Origin: Taeniopygia guttata
Lineage: Eukaryota; Chordata; Aves; Passeriformes; Estrildidae
Direction of reading: 5' to 3'
Length of the DNA stretch: 64,000 bases
Assembly (NCBI RefSeq): GCF_048771995.1
Contig: NC_133027.1
Location: 61,937,501 to 62,001,500, forward strand
The notes under the pieces: model-generated
Databases searched by the model: none
The model's input: only the letters and a program-made list of their open reading frames with translations
What the model was told of the DNA's origin: nothing
Shown here: positions 49,901 to 62,090 of the stretch, piece after piece
How the letters are laid out: every line of letters begins with the position of its first letter
How positions within the stretch are numbered: position 1 is the first letter of the stretch
Position numbers and translations under genes: made by a program

Positions 49901-52900
49901 TGTTCATTTTTTCCCCATAATTACCAAGTATCTCTGCCCTTGAACAGTCATGACACCTGCATTTGCGTAAAGTTTAATTGCTTCTATAATAATTTTGTAC
50001 TGGAAGAAATTTAAATGTTGAATTTAACCTAGTTAAAGTGGCAGAAGGGAGTGAGAAGTGTCCTAGAAGGAAATCTGAAAAATCACACACTTGTACGGAC
50101 ATAGTATCAATACAGGCATAAACCTCTGGCAAACTCCTCATTAAAATAAACACTTCCAAGTGTGTAAGCTAACAATTTGATGCTGTCTTCTAAAAGGGTG
50201 ACTTTATACTTTTTCATCTCTTGATACATTATAAAGATAACGCTGACAATTTTAGTCTCAAATTGATTATGTTTCACAATTTCCTTACTGCATACAGAGA
50301 TTTAGTACCTGAAAAATAGTGGAAAAGTATTGTAAAGATCTCTAATTGCCTGAATGTCAGCAATTTATAAAATGAGAACACTTGTCCTGTAATGGAAACC
50401 TTAACAAAAAACTTTTGGAAAAATCAAGAAATCAAAAATCATTGCAGGGAACCTAGTTGCACATCCCTAAACCCCTTAATCTGTATAGTGATGTGATATC
50501 AACAGAACAGTTTTCTGTTCTACCATAAGTTAAATAGTCTTTTTGAGGATGGGAGTTTGTTTTCCTTCTCTCATGAAGTCACTGTAGGGTGGAGGGTAAA
50601 ATCCACTGTTTTGAATTGAATGACATATTTTGCTGCAGACTATTTTTTTCCCCCTATCCACTGGCAATCCTAAAGCTTCAGTCATCTCCAGAAGGATGGG
50701 TGACAGCCTGAAACTATTCTTCCAGGAATTCTCTGAACTAGAAGATCAATATATTCTGTGGAAGAAACCTAGAGTCATAAAGAATGAAGAAAAATTGTCA
50801 TTGATTTAGAAATCTTTTTTTAATACAACAGGGACTATAGATAGGGATGCTGTTCCTAGTTTAAACACATTACAGTTTCAGTGGTTTACAGATGAAGTGA
50901 ACTGCACAAGGTAGTTCTGGACTGCTGTCAAGGCAGTTGCTAAATTAAACTAAGGCTATAGTGCTGAAAATATGGTGATTTAACTTTATTATGGCAGGTA
51001 GTTTCAGTGAAAAGCTGTCAACAGGAGTGCTCTGCTATTGAATTTCAGCATAATAATATGTCTTCTCAAGGGCAGAGCCAAAGGCTGCAGAGATTTTTTT
51101 TTTTTTTTTTTTGCAAGCTCTTTGATTCTGCAGCTGGTTTTAAAAAGGATGTTACATCACCTGTTATGTTAAATCCTAAATGACCATGGTGTCTGGAAAG
51201 TACAGAAATTCAAAGCTGATACAGTGTGGTTTTTTGCAAATAAGTCTGAGGTTTTTCCTGACTTTTACCCACAGATCTGGGAAGTTAGCCTTTACTAGAG
51301 ACAAACTTTATATAGATTTAAGGTGTGTGTACACTCTGTGGAGGAGCTCTGTGCCTCCTCTGCTGCTTCAGTTTCAGGTGTTTGTGTGGTTCTCTGATGC
51401 AGCAGAGTGAAATCAGGGTAAAGTCTTGCAAAACCAGGAAGTAGCTGTTTACAATTTGCTTTGGTTTTGTATTTATGTGAACCACTGTGCCACTGAGTGG
51501 GGTGTGGAAATCAAAGACCAGTACTTGTGCAAGTACTGTGAATGTATTTCTAAGCTCTCTATCCAAAACAGTGAGCCCTCCACCATGGCTCATTTCTACT
51601 TCTACACCAGAATATTTATACAGGTAGCACAAACTTTGGTGAAATTTTCTGTAGTTTAGTGGTATTCAAACTTTTCCATTTCTGGAAGCAGTCCACAGAG
51701 CAGAAGTCCTCTTTTCCTTGGTTATACTGGCACTGGGCACTTGCAAGCTATGGTTTCTTAGGCTGAACATCACTGCTTTAGATTATAGGAAGAAGTGTGT
51801 GTTGCAATTCTTTGTCTATTGTCAAAATGCAAACTGGGTACAGAAAAGAGGGGAAATGTGTTCATTTAAGTATAGAGTGTTGATTACAAGGCTTGTTTTC
51901 TATGCTAGGAGCCAAGTAGTGGTTGAAAGGGATGAATTCTTCGTAGTAGTTATGTCTGTAGTGACTGCTGTAAGTTTCTATGTAAATATGAGTCATCTAT
52001 GGCAGAAACCACATAAAGATAATGGCCAAGCTTCTGAGAATTCACTTAGGGACTTCCCTTTTATTTTCCTGACTGCCTGCAGCTGCATGGAGCTGGCCAG
52101 TAGAAACTTGGTGGTTTCATTAATCCATTATTCTTTGATTGTGAATTAATATATTAACATATGCACATCCAAGTATGCAAACATAATCTTTCACTAGGAG
52201 CAGATTGTTCTCAATCTAATGTAGAAAAGCAGAGAACTGATCTTTCCAAAATGCTAATTTTCTGTTTGTTTGTTGTGTTTTCAACCAGAAATGTATCTTA
52301 CTAGAAAACTGGTAAATACACTGCTTAATGTTTTAAATATTTGGATTCTCTTAACTGTAACTCTGACAACAGACTTCTTCCCAACTCTGTACTGCTTGGC
52401 CTATATGGTGTTTCTGACTTTCATAATGCCTGTATAGCTTGGATTGAATGTGAACAGGAAGATTTTAGTGGTGAAAGATACTGAAAATGCAACAAACTAC
52501 TTTAAATGTGTCTGCAGGTGACTGAAAACACAGTTTGGAGGTAATTGTCTAAACTAATATAACACCAAACATTGGACTTATTTCTAGGTAAGATGCTTAT
52601 GGTAATGTATGTATGTGAGTTTTCTGTTTGATTATAGTTTTTCCCAGTTTCTGGGGAAAGTTCACACCTCTTCCTTCAAATGCTAAATGACACAAATAAA
52701 GTCATCCCATGACACCAATCCTATGTTTCTTAAAGTACTTAGAAATATACTTGAGATTACATTTTTATAGCAGTACCTACAGCAGGCGACTATTTCCAGA
52801 ATGAGGCTGAAAAACCACAAGGGAGAAACAGAATCCATAACCCAGTCTCAGACTCTTTTTTTTTTTAAACCAAGAATTTTTACTTCGTTTTTATCTTGAA

Positions 52901-55900
52901 GTTGCAGGTATTACTGTGTCTGTCCTTAGTGTTGGACTTGGAATTATGGTACCTTTCTCTATCCTCTTAGTCCAGTCACTGACCTTGCTGGGGTCCACAT
53001 GCTTGAGAGTTGTGCTGATTCTTGCTGAAGTCTGGGAGTTCAGCCCTAAGGAGAGGTTGAATGAAGGAAACTGCATATGTTTGGCCAGTTCCTGTTAGCT
53101 GGTAAATCGAAATTGCAGGAAGTCACACTTGGTTAAGCCATATGGTATTATGTAGTTTTATGTCTTTTCGTGGTGTGGGTTTTTTTTAAATTGATTTTAT
53201 TGCAGCTTGATTTCATTTAATTATTGCATGTCTCTTGTTTTAGAAGGGTTAAAGTGTTTCATAGAAATATTTTCCTTTTAATGCTCTTCATCCAACAAAA
53301 TAGCACATAAGTTTTTTTCTATGTGTAGCCACACTTTCTGGTTCTGACTCGTGTCTGAGCAGTCCTTGAGTGCTCTAGGAGATGTTTTAGGTTTTGATGA
53401 CAGTTATTTGAGATTTATAAATACGTCTTTTTAATAACAGGATATGAACCTAGCTCAAGCCCTCTACAATAATGTCATTTGTGCAACACCAAGGAGTTTA
53501 ACAGGACAGGAGGCTTCAAATTCCATTGGCGTCTTTAAAAAAGGGAATTTACTCACACTACCACGCCTAAATGTGGTCCATTGGCACTAAGACATTCTGG
53601 CCTCTCTGTTTGCATGACCCACAGACATAGCTGTGTCTGTTGGGCATTTCCTTTCCTGCTCCTTCCTTCCAGGCAGCTCTGCTGGTGCTGCTGTCCTGGC
53701 TGATGCTGCTGTGCAGGCACAGGCTCTGACAAGTGGCCTGCCCAGAACGGCGGCGTTTCTGTGCCAGGCCTGCCAAAACACAGATGTTTGGCTGCGTGTT
53801 TGGAGAAATCCTGTGCCAGGAGCTGACGGGTGTGTGACACCACTGGCTTGACCTGGGAAACTCCAGTGGGTTCCATACATGCCAGTGGCAGGTACTTCTT
53901 GCCAGTAGTGGAATGAACAATGTGTTGCCTAATTCTAGGCTGAAATAAATTCCATTCTTTTGCATTGTGCTCTTACCAGACACTTTTAACAGCCAACTTT
54001 CCAACTTGTAATTCTATTTTGAAGAGCATTGCCATGCTTTTGAAGTGACTTCTGAAATGCTTTCAGGTTGTGCCTGGCCTGCAGCTTTCTGAGCTCCTGT
54101 GTCTGTCTCGGATCTGAATTTCTTGGTGTTTCCTTATTTTAAATTTTTTCCTAAAACTGGAATTTGGAGCAAGAATTTTTGTTTTGGTTTTTCCCTTTTT
54201 ATTTTAAAGTAGCCCAATTATTTTAATGTAGACAGCTTTTAAAAGAGGAAACAGATTTAAGAAAAAAATGTCACTATATTGTTGCTGCTCTTTTCTGCCT
54301 AGTAAAGATGACATGGAAAGTGAAACATCACCTTTTTAAACCTGCCTTTTTTAAATACATAAGGAAGCCTTGTCAGGGAGTTTTTTTTTCAAAGACTGAA
54401 ATATGTTTTAGTCTATCTAAAACTGGTTTTGTGAAATAGGTTTAAGTGCCTGAGAACTGAGCTTGCAGAGTCTTAGCCCTTAAAATGTGCCATTACTGAG
54501 TATTTAAATTGTTATTGTCCAGAGATTTATGTTACCCAATAAAAATCAGTTTATCATCTCTCTGCTGCTTATGCTTTACTTCACTGGTGTGAGTGGTATC
54601 AACATTTTGCTAGTTTCTCCTGATTTACTCAGTGTTCTAAGAAAGTAGAGTAAGTAACTTGTGAAACTATGGTAGTAAAAACAAAATTAAGAAGGAATTA
54701 AACAAGTCTTTGTTATTTGTCACAAGTGCAGAAATTGAGATAAACATGTTTTAATTGCTCTTGGGGGTTGCCTCTGTTAAGGAATTTTGCAAGAGGAATT
54801 GTCCTTCATTTCACTTCAAAGTATCAACAGTATATGGGATATTTATTTGTTTTGTCGATGTTTCTCACTGATCTCCATGCCTCTTGAGATTTATAAAGAG
54901 AAGTTTCTTTCTTTGCTCTTCTGTCATCCATTGCAAGCAGTTCAGTTTGTCCTTTTTATGCCCAGAGGTTTCAGGTTTTAAGTGCTGAAGTTAATTAGGA
55001 GCATAAGATTTCATATTATTAGCAAATCTCTGAAAGTACTATGCTGCTGTTTATCTGTAGTTCACGAAGTAAAAGGACATTTGAGGGTTGCAGACTATTT
55101 TCCTCATTTGAGAGATTAACCTTGCTCTTCATTGGGAAATATATACAAAATGCAGACTTATTCAGGAAGTATGCTGGTTTTATGTTAAAGTAGCCAGTGA
55201 CAAGTTTGATCTGTGATCTGGCTTAAAATCTAAATGTTCAGTATGTGCCCATTGAATTTACTTGTTGCAGAAATGCACAAATATAATACGAGCATCTGAC
55301 CATTTATTTATTTAATTAATTATTACTTCACTAAAATATGTGTAATTCCTCTTGAAATCAACATCTGGTGTTGTGTCTACATCTCAAATCATGTTATCTT
55401 GCATTAAAAAATTCCAGTTCTGTCTGAAATTAGACTGAGAGTCTGGAAGTATAAACTCTCTCTTTTTGTACATCAAGACATAGCAATATATTATCATCAA
55501 AATATTATATTTTAGCTTATGGCAAGACTGATTTATTCTTGTCCATATTTTAGAACAGTGTAAATTTTTCATGTGCTCATGTAGTTCTTTATTTACTCTG
55601 ACACTAGTGTGGCATCTGTACCATAGAATAAAATTGTTGCTAATGATCCTGTTGACTGGAAAATAAAGCGAGTGCTCCATTTTCTTCTAGGGTAGTGTGT
55701 GGTGATGTGCATTTCCTGTCCCATCATGTTTTAATCTCTATGGTTTTACAGGATTTTAACCCTACCTTTGCACTGTAGTCTTGTTGACAAAGAAAAAGCA
55801 ACCTAGGTAGCATTGGTTACTATGCAATAGGAATAATACCAGTCTGAAAATTTTATGAAGCCTGGATAATGAAGTTTCCTGCCTTTCTCTTTCTTTCTTA

Positions 55901-55988
55901 GCTCCAGAAGAAAAGGATGCAATTAAAGGACAATATGAAAAACTCATGGATGCTTATGGCTGCTTAGGAGAGCTTCAGCTTAAAAGTG
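46751..55988 (+). CDS. SYNJ2: SYNJ2, synaptojanin 2: first two coding exons (5' partial), spliced
   Basis: Synaptojanin 2 is a phosphoinositide phosphatase with an N-terminal Sac1 domain, a central 5-phosphatase domain and a proline-rich tail. It removes phosphate from PI(4,5)P2 during vesicle uncoating. Only exons 46751-46871 and 55902-55988 are in view. They join at phase 1 to encode 69 complete codons plus one base. The N terminus [10 protein letters not shown] matches human SYNJ2, and [19 protein letters not shown] and [20 protein letters not shown] match the start of the human Sac1 domain. SYNJ1 begins differently. The start is supported by an in-frame TGA at 46541 with no ATG between. 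Exon 3 (expected to continue the SGGTSLSF-type Sac1 sequence) was not found before 64000, so the gene continues to the right. Confidence 0.93.
47611..47666. repeat. Imperfect 28-bp tandem duplication
   Basis: The two copies, 47611-47638 and 47639-47666, differ at three positions, all G to A. The unit begins AATGCAATGCTGATGTTGGG. Confidence 0.9.
48575..49142 (+). repeat. CR1 LINE fragment, plus strand, with internal deletion
   Basis: The copy matches CR1 3' sequence. It shows AAGGACCTGGTGGTGCTG, then CCAGCAGTGTGCCCAGGTG, GAAGGGTCTGGAGCACAAG, TTCAGCCTGGAGAAAAGG, ACAGGCTGCCTAGGGAAGTG and the tail GATTTTGTGATTCTGTGATT. About 100-150 bp of consensus seems missing near 48690, where CATCCTGG jumps to GGAGCCAGTGAAGGG. 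The ORF is dead. Confidence 0.88.
51094..51112. repeat. T19 homopolymer
   Basis: It is nineteen consecutive T between GAGA and GCAAGC in SYNJ2 intron 1. Confidence 0.95.
55902..55988 (+). CDS. SYNJ2: SYNJ2 exon 2
   Basis: The exon has 87 nt and is phase 1 to phase 1. It encodes (T)[19 protein letters not shown], then CLGELQLKS plus a G. Human has [20 protein letters not shown] at this place. The acceptor is TTTCTTAG and the donor GTAAGA at 55989. Skipping would keep frame. Confidence 0.94.
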
Positions 55989-56846
55989 GTAAGACACCAT
56001 CTGTATGACTGAGATTATAAAATGCCCAGACAATGCTAAATGGGAATAAGTGGCTAATGTTGTCTAATTCCTTAAACTGTGAAAGCTAGTTGTACTTTGT
56101 CATGTACAGTCTGGAAAAGATCTGTTTATTTTTCTGTTTTGGGCCAAAACCATATTACTGAATGAATGATGGATGGATTTTTCTTAATTTGTTTGTCTGA
56201 CATTCTTAGCTGCCTGAAGATAATTGCCATTCTTTTTTCCCTACGACATTTGTCCAAGGCAAGCTATGATTTCTTAATTCTTCTCTTCTTTAAGGATCAT
56301 GTTTAGACACTGATTATCCTGGTCATCTGAGAGTACAGTACTGCAGATTGCCAGTTCTTGCTATAATGCCTAATTGCCTTTAATCATTCATATGGACAAG
56401 GATTTGCAGAAGAAGGCCTCTGGCTTCAATTAGTATAATAAGGAATGTTTATTGTCATTGCTGCAAATTTTGGTACGATTTGGGAATCTTGATTTAGCAA
56501 AGGACTTGTTATTACACTGCCTGCAGGAATGTTAATGGAAATAACATGTTTTAAGAAGAGAACTGTGGTGATTGATTTGAAGATAATAGGACCTTACACA
56601 ATGCTTAAAAATCACAGATGATTTAGATGCATAAATAAAAAAGCACTGTGCACATTGTTCCGAGGTTGTTACAGTGAGCCCTAATTTTCACTTAGAAATG
56701 ACAAGACTTTTCCATTAAACTTGATGCTTGGTCAAGGAGTCTACCAAAGGCAGTGGTGGTGTGAGCACTGGTGTATTTAGGCCAGTAGATATACTTGTAA
56801 CTTTTTATACCCTGCTTACCATTTTGCAGCCTGAGAAATATGACTT

Positions 56847-56920
56847 GAAATTGACCTGAAGAGGCAACTGCCATCTGAAGCATTTTTGTGTTATAATTTA
56901 AAACTGTAGGTCCATCTAGT
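56847..56920 (+). repeat. Dispersed 74-bp repeat, copy 1
   Basis: It begins GAAATTGACCTGAAGAGGCA and aligns without gaps to 60851-60924. By eye there are 14 mismatches, about 81% identity. The family is not recognised. Confidence 0.85.
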
Positions 56921-57544
56921 CTTTTTTAATGAATGTGGACTTTTTATTTGTTTTGTTTCTTGTGGAGTTAATTAGACATTTCTCTGGAGATTTATATCAA
57001 TTTGCTAATGTAATTTAAAGTGGAGGATTCATGATTAGTTTTTCTTGGCACTTGGGTCTGTTTTTCTTCATAGAAGTTTAATGAATCCTGTTGTAGTAAT
57101 AAAGAATTGTAGCTATTTAATTCAATCTCTTCAAGCTACATATAAGGTTAGTTTTTGTATGTGGTGGGAACCAAATGTATCCAATTTTCATCTTCATGCT
57201 AAAAGGTGAATGATTTCAAACGTAATGTGAAATATTCTCAGCCTTACTCTTTCTCATGTCCTTATTTTTTCTCAAACAACATATGCTTAACTTCAGTGCT
57301 CTGAAAGTGTGAGGGTTTTTCCTTTCTGAGCTTTGTCACTGTACCTCTGCCTTGTTCTAGCATTAGATTACAAGTTCTGGTACAGGACTTGCTTTGGAAG
57401 GGATTGTTAAAATTCAGTGAAAAGTCAGAGGGTCATGCTGTGATGGTAAGTGAAGGTAAGCAAACATTTTCTGCTTCTGAACATGTTTAAAAAAGCAAAG
57501 ATGCATGTCTGCTACCTCACTATTCAAGACGTAGCCCAGGTTTT

Positions 57545-58746
57545 TGTCACAGTCTGGTTTAGACTTTCCAACATACATTGAGTTCCATCCCTTTAGGTGT
57601 TGCTTATGTAAAAGATTAACACTACAAAGGAATTTTACTGGGTTTGTGTAGCAAGGTTTTGGTAGCAGGAGGTGCTACAGGTGCTGTATAAGTGCTTCTC
57701 TGAAAAGCTGCTGGAAGCTTCTCCTGTGTCCAATGGAGCCAATGCCAGTGGGCTCCAAGACAGATTTCCTGCTGGTCAAGGCTGAACCCATCAGCAACAG
57801 TGATAGTGCCTCTGGGATAATAGATTTAAGAGGGAAAAAACCTGCCCAGCTGAAGCTGGGGAAGGGCAGAGTTAGAATATGTGAGAGAAACAGCTCTGCA
57901 GACATCAAGGCGAGTGAGGAAGGAGTGGCAGGAGGTGCTCCAGGTGCCTGAGCTCAGATTCCCCTGCAGCCTGTGGTGCAGATCATGGAGCAGCAGCTCT
58001 TCCACCTGCAGCCCATGGAGGTCCATGGTGGAGCAGAGATCCACCTGCAGCCCAGGAAGGACCCCGTGCTGGAGCAGAGGGATGCCTGAAGGTGGCTGTG
58101 ACCCTTTGGGAGGCACACTGTGGAGCAGGCTCCTGTCAGGACCTGTGGTCCCATGGAGAGAGGAGCCCATGCTGGAGCAGGTTTGCTGGCCAGATTTGTG
58201 ACCCTGTGGGAGATCCACCCTGGAGCAGTTTGTTCCAGAAGGCCTGCACCCTGTGTGAGGGATCCACTCTGGAGCAGTTTGTGAAGAACTGCAGTCCATG
58301 AGATGGAGTCATGCTGGAGAAGTTCAAGGAGGACTGTCTTCCATGGGAGGGTCTCCATGTTGGAGCAGAGGAAGAGTGTGAGTAGTATTCCCCATGAGGA
58401 GAAAGGGGTGGCACAATGTGTGATGAACTGATCACAGCCCCTATTTCCCATGCCCCTGTACTACTGGGGAAGAGAAAATTGGGAATAAAGTTAAGCCTGG
58501 GGAAAAGGGAGGTGTGGAGGATGGTGTTTTGCTCATTGTCGTACTCTGTTTTGATTAGTGATAAATAAAACTAATTTCCCCAAGTTAAGTCTGTTTTGCC
58601 CATAACTGCTAAATGATCTCTCCCTGCCCTTGTCTTGACCCATAAGCCTTTCACTTTATTTTTCTCTCCTGCTCAGCTGAGGAGGGGAGTAACAGAACAG
58701 CTTTGGTGGGCACCTGGCATCCAGCCATGGGGAGTCAAATGACCAC
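57545..58746 (+). mobile_element. Probable avian ERV-type solo LTR, plus orientation
   Basis: The element starts near TGTCACAGTCTGGTTTAGAC. It ends near GGCACCTGGCATCCAGCC and a decayed terminal segment. Inside is a degenerate tandem array of the core TGGAGCAG (57986-58368). AATAAA hexamers at 58484 and 58564 fit LTR polyadenylation. The stretch ATTTCCCCAAGTTAAGTC-TG is a word I associate with this bird LTR family. No internal retroviral coding flanks it, so it looks like a solo copy. I could not find a convincing target-site duplication. Open frames on both strands here (for example 57826-58451) are shadows of the repeat. Confidence 0.6.
57986..58368 (+). repeat. Degenerate 41-52 bp tandem array with TGGAGCAG core
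   Basis: The core occurs at 57986, 58029, 58070, 58121, 58173, 58221, 58270, 58315 (as TGGAGAAG) and 58361. Spacings are 43, 41, 51, 52, 48, 49, 45 and 46 bp. It lies in the presumed U3 part of the LTR-like element. Confidence 0.85.
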
Positions 58747-60718
58747 GGGAATGCAATGTAACTGTTTCCCTTTTTGTATAATGTATTTTAGCAGCTACAA
58801 ACAAAGGCATAATTGGCTAGCTCTTCACTGGGCTTCAGTGGTCGCATAGACTGTATTCAGAAGTATCAGCATTTTTTCTTACTACTGGAAACATGCAGAC
58901 CATAAGTATTAAATCAACTGAAAGTATTTGTGAAAATACATTCCACTGGGATATTAAGAGTATATTTGTAGAGCAGAAGGGGAAACTTTTTGCCAAGACA
59001 TGAAAGATGTCTCTGAACATTTTAATTAATCTGTAAATATCGCTACTTAGAAATCCAAATAAATCACATTGTATGCCTGCCAAAGTAGATCATGCTTTTC
59101 ACAAGAAAGTAGATGAAATATGTGAAACTGACTCACAGAGTTAATGTTTCCCACCAGTAATAACATTCACTGCTATGTACTTATGTCTGTTAACATGACT
59201 CACTAAGTTCTTCTGCTTTCTTTTGTGAGATGGATGGCAGCAGAATGAATTGTACAGTGTCTCTGAGCTGTACCTCAGCCAAGATTTTGCTGCCAAAGAA
59301 GATCTAGCACTGACAAATACATCTTAAGCAGAGTGTTAAAAGTGCTGGCTTTACAGTGTTTTTTTCAGATACTATGATGTCAGGAAGAGATGCATACTTA
59401 AGGGGATATTTTAACACCATCCCCACATAGGTTGTTTGGTTTAATACAGCTGCTGTATTTGGGGAGGCATTCTGAATTCATGTGATTGTGAATATACTCT
59501 CACTCTTGTGCATATACAGTCTATAGTTGAAGGGAAGACATTTCAAAGGCAAAAAGGACAACTAAGTACCTATTTTCTGTTCTTTTGGTACATATCCTAA
59601 AAATATGGTTGTGTTTAGAAGAAAGAGAAAGAGGAGTATCTTTGAGACTAAAATAGTAGTTTGGAAAATCTTGACTCTTTTCATATTCTGCTGTAGATAT
59701 CCTCAGGAATTTTCAGCTAGGTGGTTAGAATGTACTGCTCTGCTGTGTTCTGTTGCTATTTTTGAAGACAGATGAGAGGCAAAATTGGATTTTAGTGGAC
59801 TATAAAATGGAGTGGGCATGGAATAGTCTGAGGGAACATAAGGCAATGGAATGGCTGTGATAGAATGGAGAAAGAGCAAAAATTGGAGAAAAATCAATTT
59901 TGGAAAGAAAAGGCAGTCTTGAGCTAAATAGTTACAGTTAGGAAGGACAAAATAAGAATTGAATATTGATTCCTTTTTGCTCTAGCTCAGAATAGGCAAC
60001 ATTGAAATCATCTCCTAAGCTGCAGGGGCAACAATTGCCTTGAGTCATGTAGACCGGTTAAATACAGAAACTGCAGCTCATTATTGTACAGTGTGACGTA
60101 CCAGAACTGCATTTCCTGTTCAACTTGGATAAAGGCAGTTGGTTTCACAAGAGCATTTGAAAAAATGGATGGAAATTATTATTGTCTCGTTTCTGTGCTA
60201 AATATTCTTCATCCTGTGCCTCTCTTTTGCAACCTAATAAAAGGGCATTCAGCACACATTTCTATGAGCAAAATATTTCTTACACTTCTTCGAAAGTGTT
60301 CTTTGCAGATTGTTTTAGTGGATAATAGCTGTAATGGGGCAAAATAATGACCTTGGTCACAATGCATGAACATTTGTACCCGTTTATCTGAGATCAAAGT
60401 TTGGCCCATAAGCTTTGAAATATCTTTTGAAAAATCTTTTTCTTTAGTACTGTATGTGGGTCTTGCTTTTTCATATATGTGTTGCTGTAGAAAGCATGAC
60501 CAGTAAGGAACATTTCACTTCTTACTCTGAAATGATTTCTGAGATTTCATTAAAATATTCCAGATTGTATCCCAAGGACAGGAAGGACATTTCTACAGTT
60601 GTGACTTTCAACTGCAGTTCTTACGTTCCTAAGTCACTTTCCTCTATGTGTACAGTTTAGAAAGGAATGAATGTATGAATCAGGAGTGGTCTCTCCTGAT
60701 ACTCCTGAGAAGTATTTT

Positions 60719-60770
60719 TCCTTTAACTTACAGGAGTAGTCACATTAAACTACTTGTGTAAGTTAAAGGA
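60719..60770. repeat. Near-perfect inverted repeat, hairpin with 22-bp arms and 8-nt loop
   Basis: The arms are 60719-60740 and 60749-60770. Base by base there are 20 Watson-Crick pairs, one G.U wobble and one G-G mismatch; the loop is CACATTAA. A flanking TATTTTT (60713-60719) could pair further with AAAAATA (60776-60782) across a short bulge. Transcription would follow SYNJ2 intron 2. It could be a microRNA-like hairpin, a small terminal-inverted-repeat element or chance. Confidence 0.9.
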
Positions 60771-60850
60771 GAAATAAAAATATTTTTATTTTCCAAGGTA
60801 GGGTATGGTAAATACTCTACAGCTGATGTGGTTGGTGATTGGTACCAAGT

Positions 60851-60924
60851 GAAATTGACCTAACGAGGCAACTGCATTCTGAAGGATTTTCATGCCATAA
60901 TTTGAAAGTGTAGACCCATCTAGA
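60851..60924 (+). repeat. Dispersed 74-bp repeat, copy 2
   Basis: It begins GAAATTGACCTAACGAGGCA and is the partner of 56847-56920 in direct orientation, 4.0 kb apart. It starts 80 bp after the hairpin. Confidence 0.85.
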
Positions 60925-61687
60925 TGTTGCTGGTAAAAAAAAGGGAAGACAGGGAAAGCCTTCTCAGTGTGTAGCTGTAGAGCTTAGTGGTGAGTAATTT
61001 CTTACACCTTAATGGAGACATGACTAAAAGATGAATAGTGGAGCAGTGTTTTGGTAGCATTAGTTCTGCTGTGTGAGGTTCTAAAAGTGTGAAAGGTTGA
61101 CAGGAGCACTACCTCTGTTCAGAACCCCATGGCTACATCTGTGCTGCGAATGAAATTGACAGGCACAGAGCACTGTCAATAGGATATTGTGATTAGCTTG
61201 TTCCCTGTGCCAGGAGGGCACACGCATCAAGCACGGATCTTCCTCCTGCAAACAGTGCAGTGACAGCCCAGAGCTGGTTCCCAGAAACACTGTCCAAATA
61301 CCACCTGGAATGAAAGTACTATCAGAGGATGGGCTTTGGAACTTTTTTCCAAGGTACAGAGTCAGAGGGATTTGTGTTAATCTGGGCCTGTGACATTATA
61401 GGTTTCTGCATTGCCTGTTTTGCAGCAAATCCTGAGTGATTTAAGCAAATAAGAAGTTAGAGCTGGTCTGAAGACTGCCTCAGCTCACAGAGCAGCCTGG
61501 GAGGACCAAGTGGCAAAGCAGGCTAGCTTTAACATACCTTAAACATACCTCTTTCCATTCTTTTTCTCCAGTTTCTGGGCTGTAAGTGTGAGCCCCCTTT
61601 GCCAACCTGTCTCTGTTCAAAGGTATCATGAAAAGTGCATGGTGGCTGCTCTGTAATTTGGAGTGCTGTAGAGAGATTATTCTGTGT

Positions 61688-62090
61688 GTATAGAACTCTA
61701 GAATGGCTCAAGTCAGAGGACACCTTTGTAGACCATCTACTTCCACTGCCCCTGTCATGGGCAGGGGCGCCTACCTCTAGACCAGGTTGCTTGAAACCCC
61801 TTGCAACCTGGCCTGGAACACTTCCCAGGGGTGAGGCACCCACAACTTCCCTGGAAAACCTGTTCCACTGTTTCATTACTCTCATTATAAAAGATATCTT
61901 CCTTATATTCAGTCTAAATTTGCACTCTTGCAGTGGAAAACTGTTGCCCCTTGTCCTATCACTATAAGCCCTTGTGAAACGCCTCTTTCCATCTTTTGTT
62001 ATAGGCCCCCCTTCAAATATTGAAAGGGTGTAATAAACTTTTTCCTGAGCCTTCTTTTGTCCAGGCTGAACAACCCTGACTCTTTCCTGT
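61688..62090 (-). repeat. CR1 LINE 3' fragment, antisense
   Basis: The plus strand reads as antisense CR1. It shows GACCATCTACTTCCACTGCC, then CTAGACCAGGTTGCTTGAAA, CCTTGTCCTATCACTATAAG and CCAGGCTGAACAACCCTGAC. It includes the element's 3' end near 61688 and is 5'-truncated near 62090. A 197-codon minus-strand open frame at 61529-62122 runs through it but does not match CR1 protein in frame. Confidence 0.9.

Larger units (their letters stand above)
46872..55901 (+). other. SYNJ2: SYNJ2 intron 1
   Basis: The intron is 9.0 kb. The first few hundred bases are still CpG-rich, then it becomes AT-rich. It contains a 28-bp imperfect tandem duplication, a CR1 copy, a T19 run at 51094-51112 and a GC-rich patch at 53590-53880. 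It ends in a pyrimidine tract and TTCTTAG. No internal exon was recognised. Confidence 0.8.

Noticed and set aside
57826..58451. Minus- and plus-strand frames of up to 165 codons
   Set aside because: They lie wholly in the LTR-like element and its tandem array. The periodic residues reflect the DNA repeat.
59222..59328. Possible SYNJ2 exon 3 or other exon (QNELYSVSELYLSQDFAAKE frame)
   Set aside because: The translation looks protein-like but does not match the expected Sac1 sequence after KSG, and it ends in a stop rather than a donor.
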